From the NCBI GenBank assembly GCA_009377695.1, contig WHTP01000032.1:1-45680 (forward strand): DNA of 45,680 bases. Direction: 5' to 3'. The translations under genes and the position numbers were made by a program. Position 1 is the stretch's first letter, and the number at the start of each line of letters is the position of its first letter. Below are positions 24,218 to 31,045 of this stretch, in pieces. The notes under the pieces are model-generated. The model was not told the DNA's origin, made no database searches, and saw nothing but the letters and a program-made list of their open reading frames with translations. The DNA comes from Hyphomicrobiales bacterium (lineage in GTDB: Bacteria > Pseudomonadota > Alphaproteobacteria > Rhizobiales > Xanthobacteraceae).

Positions 24218-24386
24218 CGCTAAAAGCCTCCCCGTTTCAGATGAAGCAAAGATTGATCGGAAGATAGAGGAAGCCGCGCGCCGGATCTCAACCGGCAAAT
24301 CTGCGCCAAACGATTTCAGCAACATCAATGAATTGATTCGTAAGAGGGCCCGCTTGATGACGCCAGAACCTCTGCGGCGTAAATAA
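24204..24386 (+). CDS. small partner of the GAF protein (60 aa)
   Basis: Starts MATADAKSLPVSDEAKIDRK and overlaps the GAF gene by 14 bases. GGAGG lies 5 bases before this ATG, which is why 24204 is preferred over an ATG at 24183. The protein is charged, helical and without TM or cysteine (IEEAARRISTGKSAPNDFSN, then INELIRKRARLM). Tight coupling suggests a complex or a regulatory pair with the GAF protein. A strong terminator follows, so the two genes form one complete operon. Confidence 0.65.
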   Translation: MATADAKSLPVSDEAKIDRKIEEAARRISTGKSAPNDFSNINELIRKRARLMTPEPLRRK

Positions 24387-24396
24387 TGGGCTCAAA

Positions 24397-24425
24397 CCGC
24401 CCGGCGTGAACCGGGCGGCCGTTCT
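24397..24425 (+). terminator. terminator of the GAF operon
   Basis: CCGCCCGG (24397-24404) pairs with CCGGGCGG (24411-24418), loop CGTGAA, then CCGTTCTCT. It has the same stem as the terminators at 246 and 24880. Confidence 0.75.
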
Positions 24426-24523
24426 CTGATGCTGATCAGCATCGCGTTTCCTCGGGACGTGCCACACGCTCTACTCCTCGGAGAGCCCGCCATACCGATC
24501 CAGCGGCCAGGAACTCTCAAGGC

Positions 24524-24721
24524 TTAAGGAGCTTTCGGCAGCTTGAGTGCGCTTAGCTTCACCGCGAGTACCCAGCTGATCCACAGAGCAAAGGCGTTGA
24601 ACAAGAGAAAGACAATCAAGCTGACGCCCGTGCCCCACATACTTTCGACCGCAAATCCAATCAGCACTGACGTGGCGCCGAACACGGCAACAAAGGCGAG
24701 GTACAGGATGATGAGCAGCAT
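24524..24721 (-). CDS. small membrane protein (65 aa)
   Basis: Two TM segments are visible, MLLIILYLAFVAVFGATSVL and TGVSLIVFLLFNAFALWISW, and the C-terminus is basic (KLSALKLPKAP). GGGGAGG precedes the ATG. It is followed upstream in the element by other minus-strand membrane and secreted genes. No signature decides function; candidates are a superinfection-exclusion or membrane-stress protein, both common cargo of phage satellites. Confidence 0.6.
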   Translation of the reverse strand: MLLIILYLAFVAVFGATSVLIGFAVESMWGTGVSLIVFLLFNAFALWISWVLAVKLSALKLPKAP

Positions 24722-24830
24722 GGCATTTGTCCTCCCCTTTTGGATTTATTCGGGACTCTAGCCCGGACTAGTTGTCTTTAGGGGCGGTGGTGCTGTCCTA
24801 AATCCGAGGAAAAGTCCTCGTCATCTATTA

Positions 24831-24853
24831 GGCCGCCTAGCAGGCGGCCTCTT
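24831..24853 (+). terminator. hairpin with T-rich tail
   Basis: GGCCGCC (24831-24837) pairs with GGCGGCC (24843-24849), followed by TCTTT. A second small hairpin, CGAGGA-AAAG-TCCTCG, lies just before it at 24805-24820. No plus-strand gene ends here, so it may work on read-through or act in either direction. Confidence 0.5.
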
Positions 24854-24876
24854 TCACGGATGCGAACGACTTGGCA

Positions 24877-24899
24877 AAACCGCCCGGCGGACCGGGCGG
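24877..24899 (-). terminator. terminator of the 24923-25440 operon
   Basis: On the minus strand CCGCCCGG, loop TCCG, CCGGGCGG, then TTTTG. It follows the stop at 24923 by about 25 bases. Confidence 0.7.
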
Positions 24900-24922
24900 C
24901 CAGGTCGTAGGGTGATCCGTGG

Positions 24923-25318
24923 CTACCGGATTTTGCACTGGCCCGCGTAGGTCGAGATCACACCAACCGCGCCGATGAAAGCCTGCCGTTGGTGTACGCC
25001 CCACCACGAGCCCGGCTTGGCGCTGATGGACGTCGTCATCAGATTGCCGGTGGAGGTGATCTCAAGAAACGACAGCTTGCCGGGTCCGCGCAGGGACAGC
25101 AGCTCGGTGCTGCCCAGATTGCCAACCATCATGGCGCGCTGGTTCTTTATGTCCAGATCGGCGAACGTCATCTGCAGGACGTCGCGAGGTTTGGCGCCAT
25201 GCACATCTGTCACGTTCTCCATCTTGAACGAATGCAGCTGTGACATGGTGCAGTCGATGGTTTGGCCTACCGCCGGCGTGTTGGCCAGCAAGGCGATCGT
25301 GAGAAGAATGCGTTTCAT
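24923..25318 (-). CDS. secreted protein (131 aa)
   Basis: Signal peptide MKRILLTIALLANTPAVGQT (cleavage near residue 19), then a mature protein with two cysteines (TIDCTMSQ near the N-terminus and GQCKIR at the end). The middle is beta-type (GKLSFLEITSTGNLMTTSIS). GGAGGTG precedes the ATG, which overlaps the stop of the upstream 41-residue gene (ATGA). The two cysteines probably form a disulfide that closes the fold. It is unlikely to be a lipoprotein because no lipobox cysteine follows the hydrophobic core. Periplasmic; function unknown. Confidence 0.65.
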   Translation of the reverse strand: MKRILLTIALLANTPAVGQTIDCTMSQLHSFKMENVTDVHGAKPRDVLQMTFADLDIKNQRAMMVGNLGSTELLSLRGPGKLSFLEITSTGNLMTTSISAKPGSWWGVHQRQAFIGAVGVISTYAGQCKIR

Positions 25319-25440
25319 CGAAGCACCTCCAACAAAAGCACGACGATCGCGACCATAAGCGCGGCCACCATTGCGCAACTGACACAGAGCAACATCCCGT
25401 CGCCGACTGGCGTGGGTTCAGGTATCCTAGGTTCAGCCAT
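25315..25440 (-). CDS. small single-pass membrane protein coupled to a secreted protein (41 aa)
   Basis: The 41 residues start MAEPRIPEPTPVGDGM and then have one long hydrophobic segment ending VLLLEVLR. AGGAGAG lies before the ATG. Its stop overlaps the next start by 4 bases (ATGA), so translation of the two is coupled. The pair, a short TM protein plus an exported protein, recalls lysis or spanin cassettes in form but lacks their lipoprotein signal. Function is open. Confidence 0.6.
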   Translation of the reverse strand: MAEPRIPEPTPVGDGMLLCVSCAMVAALMVAIVVLLLEVLR

Positions 25441-25543
25441 TGATCTCTCCTGGCGCAGAGGTTGATGGTTAGGCTCCCGTCGGCGCTCCAACGCCTTCGG
25501 GGGCCGCTTGCATTGGCAAGCTCAACCGTGTTAGCGCGGTTCC

Positions 25544-25741
25544 ATGAAGAGAGCAAGAACTGTGTTAGCACGAAAGAAACCCGGTCCTAAGCCGACCGGC
25601 AAGGGCCACACTGTTGGCGTCCGCTTGCAGCCGCCGCTTTTGAAGGTTTTGGATCGATGGATAGCGGAGCAGTCGAAGCCGCGACCATCACGTCCCGAAG
25701 CCGTGCGCCGGCTGATCGAGAAGGCGCTGGCCGATGACTAA
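25544..25741 (+). CDS. small basic ribbon-helix-helix-like DNA-binding protein (65 aa)
   Basis: The N-terminus is basic (KKPGPKPTGKGHTVGVRLQP). A strand-helix-helix part follows with LLKVLDRWIAEQ and RPSRPEAVRRLIEKALADD, the pattern of ribbon-helix-helix proteins with a Pro/Lys arm. The start is uncertain (ATG at 25544; GTG at 25562). Two copies of TGTTAGC flank the ATG (25520 and 25562 region). It is likely a repressor inside the element, possibly of the neighbour at 25781. Confidence 0.6.
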   Translation: MKRARTVLARKKPGPKPTGKGHTVGVRLQPPLLKVLDRWIAEQSKPRPSRPEAVRRLIEKALADD

Positions 25742-25752
25742 TCCTTGCCCTC

Positions 25753-25780
25753 GGTTAAGTGTTGTACCACACTTAGAACC
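25753..25780. promoter_or_regulatory. operator-like dyad directly upstream of a winged-helix gene
   Basis: TAAGTGT (25756-25762) and ACACTTA (25769-25775) are perfect inverted copies around TGTACC, extended by GGTT at the left and AACC at the right edge. The ATG of the next gene follows at 25781, so a bound repressor would cover the start region. Confidence 0.6.
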
Positions 25781-26098
25781 ATGAGCAGAGGCCCAGGGAA
25801 GATACAGCGGCGGGTTCTTGAGCTGCTCCAGCAGCGCCAGCGTAGGCCGACACCGACAAGGCTGCTCGCCGCCATGGTCTACATGGACGACGAGGAGCTG
25901 GCGAAGTTCAAGCAGTTCCCCACCGACATCCAAGTGCTGTCATTATTGTCCGTGCCGCTCAGCAACGCGCGAAGGAACGCCGTCAGCCGTGCATGCAATC
26001 AGCTGTGGCGCGACGATCAGATTACCGCATACGACCTGAAGGGCTTCACGGCATGGGCGATACCGCCACGCCACGGAGAGCCTCGCCCGGCGCTTTAA
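25781..26098 (+). CDS. winged-helix-like regulatory protein (105 aa)
   Basis: Starts MSRGPGKIQRRVLELLQQRQ. Helical segments RRVLELLQQRQ, LSNARRNAVSRACNQLW and a following beta-hairpin (DDQITAYDLKGFTAWAIPP) give the pattern of a winged helix-turn-helix. A dyad sits immediately upstream. Its 3' end faces the terminase operon, which comes from the other strand. It is probably a transcription regulator of the element. The family call is based on the secondary-structure pattern alone. Confidence 0.55.
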   Translation: MSRGPGKIQRRVLELLQQRQRRPTPTRLLAAMVYMDDEELAKFKQFPTDIQVLSLLSVPLSNARRNAVSRACNQLWRDDQITAYDLKGFTAWAIPPRHGEPRPAL

Positions 26099-26121
26099 AC
26101 CCACTAGCGCCCGGCGCGCGC

Positions 26122-26202
26122 CTACGGCCGCGCCACGGCAACAATCGCGGCCAGAAACAACAGCACGCCGAATGCCAGCAAGTCGCCGCGGACAAGTCTC
26201 AT
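26122..26202 (-). CDS. tiny single-pass membrane peptide behind terminase (26 aa)
   Basis: The ATG overlaps the large-terminase stop by one base (TGATG). The 26 residues start MRLVRGDLLAFGVLLFL and are one hydrophobic segment flanked by Arg residues, ending VARP. The same coupling and size follow the other terminase gene in the window (4676-4747). It is the last gene of the packaging operon before the convergent winged-helix gene. Function unknown; it stands where a portal gene normally begins. Confidence 0.5.
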   Translation of the reverse strand: MRLVRGDLLAFGVLLFLAAIVAVARP

Positions 26203-27791
26203 CAGATGAACAGCATCTGGTACTTCGGTTCGGCCGGCGCCGGCTGGCGATTGTGCTGCCCGATCGCCATCAGCAGCGCGACAAGCCCGTCGACGTGAGC
26301 CAGCGATCTCTTCTTGCTGACCTTGCGATTGCCGGCCGGGTCGACGTCGATCGCCGCGTTGCTGGCGTTCCAGCGTAGAATGGGATGCCCGCCGTGCTTG
26401 ATCCGCCGGTCTAGCACCGCGGCCTCGAGCGCCTGCACCGCCGGCGCCATCGATACGAAGCCCTGTCCGAACTCGACCAGCGGGACCACCACGGCTTCCT
26501 CGTCCAGCAGCCGCTGCAATTGCTTGATGAAGGCCCGGTCATAGGCGATCGACTGCACGTCGAACTCGGTGACGATCTCGGCGAGCCGCAGGACGATCGC
26601 GCGGTAGTCGATGGCACGCCCGGGCGTGGTCTCGAGCAGCCCGCTGTCGCGCCACAGCCGGTACGGCACGCCCTCGTGGCGGTCGCGGTCCATCAGCCCC
26701 TCATGCGGCAACCAGAACCATGACAACACGCTGCCGTCGTGCGGGAAGAACAATTGAAGGCTGGTCATGTCGGTGGTCGCACTAAGGTCGAGGCCGCCGA
26801 TGCACGGCTTGCCGCGCAACGCCTGCCGGTCCACCGGGGTTGCGCATAGCATCCAGTCCGGATCGGAAATGAATTTCGTGGTGGCGTCGATCCGCTGATT
26901 GAGCCGTAGATTCAGGAACGCCGCCCGGAACGACGGCAGCCGCTCCGCCCGGCGCGCCTGGTCGCGGAACTCATCGGCGTTGAGGAACACGCCCCAGGCC
27001 TCATTGCACGCCCGCCAGGTTTCCTCCGCGAACGGGTCGGCATCAACCGGCGCCGCAGTCAGCTGCACGTAAACCGACGGGTCGAGCCCGCGCAGACCGT
27101 CATCGATCAGCTGACTGAGCGGATGCTGATCACTCGGCGCCTGCGTCGAGATCACGATGCCAAGGCTCTCCTTGCGCTTGCCCTGCGCCGTGATCAGCCC
27201 GTCCAGCAGCTCCGACCCGCGGGCCTGCCCGAGCTCGTCGAAGATCCACAACGTCGGGGATAGTCCATGCGGGCGGCGCACGTCGGCCGACAGCGCCTCG
27301 AAGATGCTGCCGGCACCGTCGCCCGACATCACCTCGATGATCTTGTGAAACCGCTGAATGTTCACGCGGTCGGCGAACTGCGGGGTCGCCTCGATGATCG
27401 CCACCGCTTCCGCGAAGATCAATGAAGACTGTTTTTTGTCGGCCGCACACGCATAAACTTCGCCGCGTCGCTCCGCCTCCGGGCCGAGCAGGTGCGCCAA
27501 CGCAAGCCCCGCCGTCAGTCCGGTCTTGCCGTTGCCCCTTGGCTCGCTCTTGACCGCCAGCCGGACCGAACGCGGGCGCTTGGCATAGATCGTCCGCACG
27601 AATATCTTTTGTCCCGGCAGCAGTCGCATCTTCTTGCCGGCCAGCATGCTCTTGGTGACCGGCAGCGATTCGAGAAAGCGGATCATGCTTTCCGAACGGC
27701 TGAGCCGGGGCGCCTTCCAAGGCGGCCGACTCGCAGCGGTGTCTCGACTCCGCTTTGCCTTGGCACCGGAGCGCGCGCCACGCAGGCCCAT
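26202..27791 (-). CDS. phage terminase large subunit, Terminase_1 type (529 aa)
   Basis: Packaging ATPase and nuclease. Walker A is SEPRGNGKTG (residues 82-91) and Walker B is LWIFDELG (181-188, D185/E186). Nuclease residues include D335 and D341 in GGLDLSATTDMT and D418 in AYDRAF. It belongs to a different subfamily from the terminase at 3150-4676. GAGGGATAG precedes the ATG. It is downstream of the HNH gene, the order typical of cos-type packaging. The frame is intact and of normal length. The N-terminal 40 residues are basic and low-complexity. Confidence 0.93.
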   Translation of the reverse strand: MGLRGARSGAKAKRSRDTAASRPPWKAPRLSRSESMIRFLESLPVTKSMLAGKKMRLLPGQKIFVRTIYAKRPRSVRLAVKSEPRGNGKTGLTAGLALAHLLGPEAERRGEVYACAADKKQSSLIFAEAVAIIEATPQFADRVNIQRFHKIIEVMSGDGAGSIFEALSADVRRPHGLSPTLWIFDELGQARGSELLDGLITAQGKRKESLGIVISTQAPSDQHPLSQLIDDGLRGLDPSVYVQLTAAPVDADPFAEETWRACNEAWGVFLNADEFRDQARRAERLPSFRAAFLNLRLNQRIDATTKFISDPDWMLCATPVDRQALRGKPCIGGLDLSATTDMTSLQLFFPHDGSVLSWFWLPHEGLMDRDRHEGVPYRLWRDSGLLETTPGRAIDYRAIVLRLAEIVTEFDVQSIAYDRAFIKQLQRLLDEEAVVVPLVEFGQGFVSMAPAVQALEAAVLDRRIKHGGHPILRWNASNAAIDVDPAGNRKVSKKRSLAHVDGLVALLMAIGQHNRQPAPAEPKYQMLFI

Positions 27792-27904
27792 ACTATCCCT
27801 CGTCGTTTGCAGACCGAAAACTAACTCAAATGGGAACTAATTCTTTTTGCGTGGGTCCCCCCGGTGGGGCGAGCGGGCAATCTGTGCTCTCACCCTCCCC
27901 CCCG

Positions 27905-28243
27905 TCACCCAATGCCCGGCTCGCGTGGCTTAGGACGTGGTGGCCGCGTCCATGTGATCGGCCAACCGTCATAGCCGACGGCAAGCCGCAACGGTTGGCT
28001 GCAGTCGCCGCGTTCCCAATTCGATTTGGCAAGATGGTGTTCGGCACACAGGCTTTGCAAGTTTCGTTCGTCACGTTGCAACTGTCTATCTCCGTTCGGT
28101 CGCCACACGTGATCGACTTGCGTGGCTTCCGTCACATAGCCCAACAGTTCGCAGAACTCACAGAGTGGGTTACGCGCAAGCTGACGCGGTCGGACGTGCT
28201 CACGCCATCGGCGCGATGAGTACCAGCTCCTGTCTGTCGCCAT
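27905..28243 (-). CDS. HNH endonuclease (112 aa)
   Basis: The HNH fold is clear: zinc ligands CEFCELLGY at about residue 30, the catalytic segment TQVDHVWRPNGDRQLQRDER (H of HNH), and NLQSLCAEHHLAKSNWERG (N and H). The start at 28243 overlaps the stop of the upstream gene (TGATG). In HK97-type phages such an HNH protein next to TerL stimulates cos cleavage; by family knowledge it would do so here. It is intact and translationally coupled to the gene before it. Confidence 0.88.
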   Translation of the reverse strand: MATDRSWYSSRRWREHVRPRQLARNPLCEFCELLGYVTEATQVDHVWRPNGDRQLQRDERNLQSLCAEHHLAKSNWERGDCSQPLRLAVGYDGWPITWTRPPRPKPREPGIG

Positions 28244-28482
28244 CAGTGCAGGTGTCCGTTGGTGGCGTCGTCGGGCATCTCGGCCAGCGCTGTCGTGACC
28301 AGGTGCATGCTGTCGGTGAGGTTCTGGTGGGCGCATCCGGTGCACGGCCAGTGCATCATGATGTCCAGCCGGGCAATGATCAGGAGGCGGGCCGCCGTCA
28401 GCCGGTGCAGGCCGAGCTTGCACAGCCGGCGGGTTGTCTCGTCGAGGATGCGATCGGCGGCCTTGTCGGTGTCAGTGATCAT
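28243..28482 (-). CDS. hypothetical protein in packaging operon (79 aa)
   Basis: A 79-residue protein starting MITDTDKAADRILDETTRRL, helical, with a short cysteine group (WPCTGCAHQN) that may bind metal. It is coupled on its 3' side to the HNH gene (TGATG) and starts one base after the stop of the previous gene. A small-terminase role is possible by position but no helix-turn-helix is obvious. No family recognised. Confidence 0.6.
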   Translation of the reverse strand: MITDTDKAADRILDETTRRLCKLGLHRLTAARLLIIARLDIMMHWPCTGCAHQNLTDSMHLVTTALAEMPDDATNGHLH

Positions 28483-28483
28483 G

Positions 28484-28744
28484 TCAATGCAGTCCGACCG
28501 CGCGTTGCCGAAGCCGTGGCACTATGTGTTCATTAGCGTGACGCACGCACGCATCGCTGATCATGTGCAGCTCTTCGTCACTCGGCACACGATTGAGCTT
28601 GCGCGCGGCCTTACAGACGGCGTCGCAGAGGTTTGCGTTGAATTCACTACGAAGCTCGGCGCAGTCCTCCCCCGACAACTCAGTGCCGTCGAGCATGAGA
28701 GGTGGATCGTCACATCGCACCCAATCGCTGCTGTCATCTGTCAT
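28484..28744 (-). CDS. hypothetical protein in packaging operon (86 aa)
   Basis: Starts MTDDSSDWVRCDDPPLMLDG, acidic at the N-terminus and then helical, with cysteines at RCDD, EDCAEL, NLCDAVCKAA and DACVRH. The start at 28744 is preferred: GGGAGG lies at a proper distance, while for an ATG at 28753 it is too close. It overlaps the protease gene by 11 bases. It is a candidate small structural or small-terminase-type protein; this rests on operon position. Confidence 0.6.
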   Translation of the reverse strand: MTDDSSDWVRCDDPPLMLDGTELSGEDCAELRSEFNANLCDAVCKAARKLNRVPSDEELHMISDACVRHANEHIVPRLRQRAVGLH

Positions 28745-29591
28745 CACGTGCATTCCTCCCTCGTTTGACGGCCAATTGCCAGTCGGCATTGGTGCCTGGT
28801 CTTGCGCGTGTGCTGGCGTTGCAGTGCCAAAGGCTGCCGTCATGGGTGCAGAAGTTGTCGGCATGATAGTCATGATCGGGCGCCCATACACCGAGATATT
28901 TGAACGGCGTCCTTGCCTGCTTCAGTTGCTTGATTTCGTCGGCCTGCTTGCAGATCAGCACATAGAGCAGCGCGAACATGGCACGGACGCTGTCGCTGCG
29001 GCCCTGAGTATATTTGACCGCGGTGTTGCTGCGCTCGGAGGTACCGCGGAAGTCCGCCATGGCCTCGCGCACAAACCTCTGTGCGTGCTGCGCATCGCTC
29101 TCGTCGTCGTCGGTGGTTGCGATCCCGGCATCGATCTCCTTGATCGTCTGAATTGTTGCCGAGGCATGGGCGGGGACGACCACCAACGATAGCTCGTACC
29201 ATTCCCATGTTTTGAATCGGATCCCACCGCCCGGCAGCGGCGCGGATTCGAGCGCCCTGAATCCGATCGATACGCCGCGAATCAATCCTGCTTTGACTGA
29301 TTGCCAGGCTTCGTCGACACGATCCTTCAGCTTGCCCGCTTCGGCGACACGGGCGATGACGGCGCGAAATGGAATGCCGTCCTTGGTCGATTGTGCAAAC
29401 ACCACGTTGCCGACCGGCTCGTCATGGCGGTGATGCAACAGCAGCGGCAACGGAAGTTTGAACCTGGCACCGAGCGATTCGACCACGTCGCCAAGTCGAT
29501 CCGGAGTCGGGCTGCTGGCAATGCCTTCGATGACACGCTGATCGCTGTCGACTCGTTTGACGGTCAGGATCGCATGCGCGCGCTGGTTCAT
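28734..29591 (-). CDS. HK97-type prohead protease fused to a carbohydrate-binding-like domain (285 aa)
   Basis: Residues about 18-150 form the prohead (U35) serine protease domain: RVIEGIASSPTPDRLGDVVE, catalytic His56 in HHRHDEPVG, Ser108 in RGVSIGF, and ELSLVVVPAHASAT. It cleaves capsid precursors during head maturation. A helical linker (170-225) leads to a C-terminal domain (about 228-278), KYLGVWAPDHDYHADNFCTH followed by DGSLWHCNASTRARPGTNAD and WQLAVKRGR. That domain has the Y.GVW...Y..G..V...GSLW..N...PG....W pattern of carbohydrate-binding modules on phage tail and lysis proteins. Its presence on the protease is unusual in form and may be cleaved off or exposed on the head. Confidence 0.88.
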   Translation of the reverse strand: MNQRAHAILTVKRVDSDQRVIEGIASSPTPDRLGDVVESLGARFKLPLPLLLHHRHDEPVGNVVFAQSTKDGIPFRAVIARVAEAGKLKDRVDEAWQSVKAGLIRGVSIGFRALESAPLPGGGIRFKTWEWYELSLVVVPAHASATIQTIKEIDAGIATTDDDESDAQHAQRFVREAMADFRGTSERSNTAVKYTQGRSDSVRAMFALLYVLICKQADEIKQLKQARTPFKYLGVWAPDHDYHADNFCTHDGSLWHCNASTRARPGTNADWQLAVKRGRNARDDR

Positions 29592-29630
29592 CTGGTTGCC
29601 CTGTGCCGGACGCGGCAGGCCGTTGGTCGA

Positions 29631-30680
29631 TTACGCTGCGGTCGCCCAGGTCGCGCCGGTCATGATCGCAACCGCAGTGTCGCGTGCCGTGAATCGGAAA
29701 TGTCTTTCAGCCCGAAGCCCGACCGAATTCGTCTGCCACAAGTTGACGGTCGTGGTCGGCACCGGCGGTGAGTCGGACGCCTGCGACGTTGCGTCGTCGA
29801 ACTGCAATGAGGCATGACGTGCGGTATCCAACGTCAGCCCTTCATCGGCAGCAACGACACCGCTGGCGTCGATCGCGACCACGGTGCCGCCCGGCAGTGC
29901 GTCGGTGACCACCGTTCGAATACCCGCAAACTCGCCGCCGTTGGTCGTCAGGTTTGCCGGCGACAAACTGGCCTGCGTCATGAGCAGGCTGTTGATGCCG
30001 GGCGGCGGAACGACTAGGACGATGCGCGAACCACTCGCCAGGTTTGTCGCGTCCAACAACAACTTGATATCGGCTGATGGCGTTGCGGAACCGACCAGTG
30101 GCGTGAGGCCGGTGGTCACGGCGTCGAGAAATATCTGATCGGCCGCAGCGATGACGGCGTTGCGCAATTCGGCGTTGACGAAATTCAATCCCGCAGGACC
30201 GGCTTCGCGCAACGCGTCTGCGGTCATAACGACCAACGCGACCGCCTTTTGCTTTTCCAAGCTCGCCGGCGTGAGCTCGAGCCGCGAGAGAAACTTGCCT
30301 TTGGCTTCGCCAACTTCATTGCCGACGATCGCCAGCGTCGTCGCGCTCACGAACGTTTGCGGCGGCACGAGGCGCGCTTGCGAAAGCACGGTTTCGACCA
30401 CGCCGATATTTTTCAGCGCACTCAAGAATGCACTGGAGCTCGCCCGGAAGTCGCCGGACAATCCGCTGGTATCGGTGGTCGCGCCCGGCACCGCGGATTT
30501 CAGAATCCGCAGCGCGCGATCCGGTGCCTGCAGCTGCTCGCCGATTCTTGCGGCATCGTCCCAGCGGCCGCCGGCGAGAACGAGGCAACGGCAGATATGC
30601 GCCAGCTCGAACGAGGCCTGGTGCTCGGCAAAACGTTCGGCAACGCTCACGGCGGCTTGCATCGGCGTCGGCTTGTTCAT
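29631..30680 (-). CDS. HK97-fold major capsid protein (349 aa)
   Basis: An N-terminal helical segment (MNKPTPMQAAVSVAERFAEH) precedes the main fold. Typical features are VGEAKGKFLSRLELTPASLE, LVVMTADALREAG (spine-helix region), and the C-terminal P-loop-like VNLWQTNSVGLRAERHFRFT followed by ARDTAVAIMTGATW, which is characteristic of the HK97 capsid group. It is followed by the protease on the same strand, and GAGGGT precedes the ATG. It builds the head shell. Intact length is usual for a small or medium HK97 capsid. There is no scaffold domain and no portal gene nearby. Confidence 0.88.
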   Translation of the reverse strand: MNKPTPMQAAVSVAERFAEHQASFELAHICRCLVLAGGRWDDAARIGEQLQAPDRALRILKSAVPGATTDTSGLSGDFRASSSAFLSALKNIGVVETVLSQARLVPPQTFVSATTLAIVGNEVGEAKGKFLSRLELTPASLEKQKAVALVVMTADALREAGPAGLNFVNAELRNAVIAAADQIFLDAVTTGLTPLVGSATPSADIKLLLDATNLASGSRIVLVVPPPGINSLLMTQASLSPANLTTNGGEFAGIRTVVTDALPGGTVVAIDASGVVAADEGLTLDTARHASLQFDDATSQASDSPPVPTTTVNLWQTNSVGLRAERHFRFTARDTAVAIMTGATWATAA

Positions 30681-30746
30681 CGGCGGGACCCTCGGTTGAC
30701 CGGTCGCTGATCCATAGCCGATCCAGAAATAGCGCGGCGTTACGCG

Positions 30747-30944
30747 TTACGTGCACAACATGCGGACAAAACGCTCAGTCGCCGCCCGGATGGCCTCGCG
30801 ATCATCGATCTCGGAGCGCTTCAGGAAGCAACAGCCGTACAACCCTTCGGCAAGCTCGACCTCGGGGATTTCGATCGTAATGCAGACAAGTCCGTCATTC
30901 CGACGCTTGCGATAGGCCCGCACCCGGTCGGCAACATTGCTCAT
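30747..30944 (-). CDS. hypothetical protein upstream of capsid gene (65 aa)
   Basis: Starts MSNVADRVRAYRKRRNDGLV, followed by a beta segment CITIEIPEVELAEGLYG and a helical end DREAIRAATERFVRMLCT. A GGAG site precedes the ATG at 30944. Basic and helical near the N-terminus, it could be a small DNA-binding or capsid-associated protein. It lies between the replication-type gene and the capsid gene on the same strand. No family recognised. Confidence 0.6.
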   Translation of the reverse strand: MSNVADRVRAYRKRRNDGLVCITIEIPEVELAEGLYGCCFLKRSEIDDREAIRAATERFVRMLCT

Positions 30945-31045
30945 CGTCGTCTCCATCGTCATCCACGTCACCGCGCACGACGCAGCCGTTCAACGGTCGC
31001 CGTAGCTTGAGTGGACTCTAACGGTCGTGCGGGTGCCCTCCCTCC

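Noticed and set aside
24923-25440. Rz/Rz1-type spanin pair
   Set aside because: Coupled small TM and exported genes resemble it in form, but no lipobox cysteine is present in the exported protein and no endolysin or holin gene is nearby.
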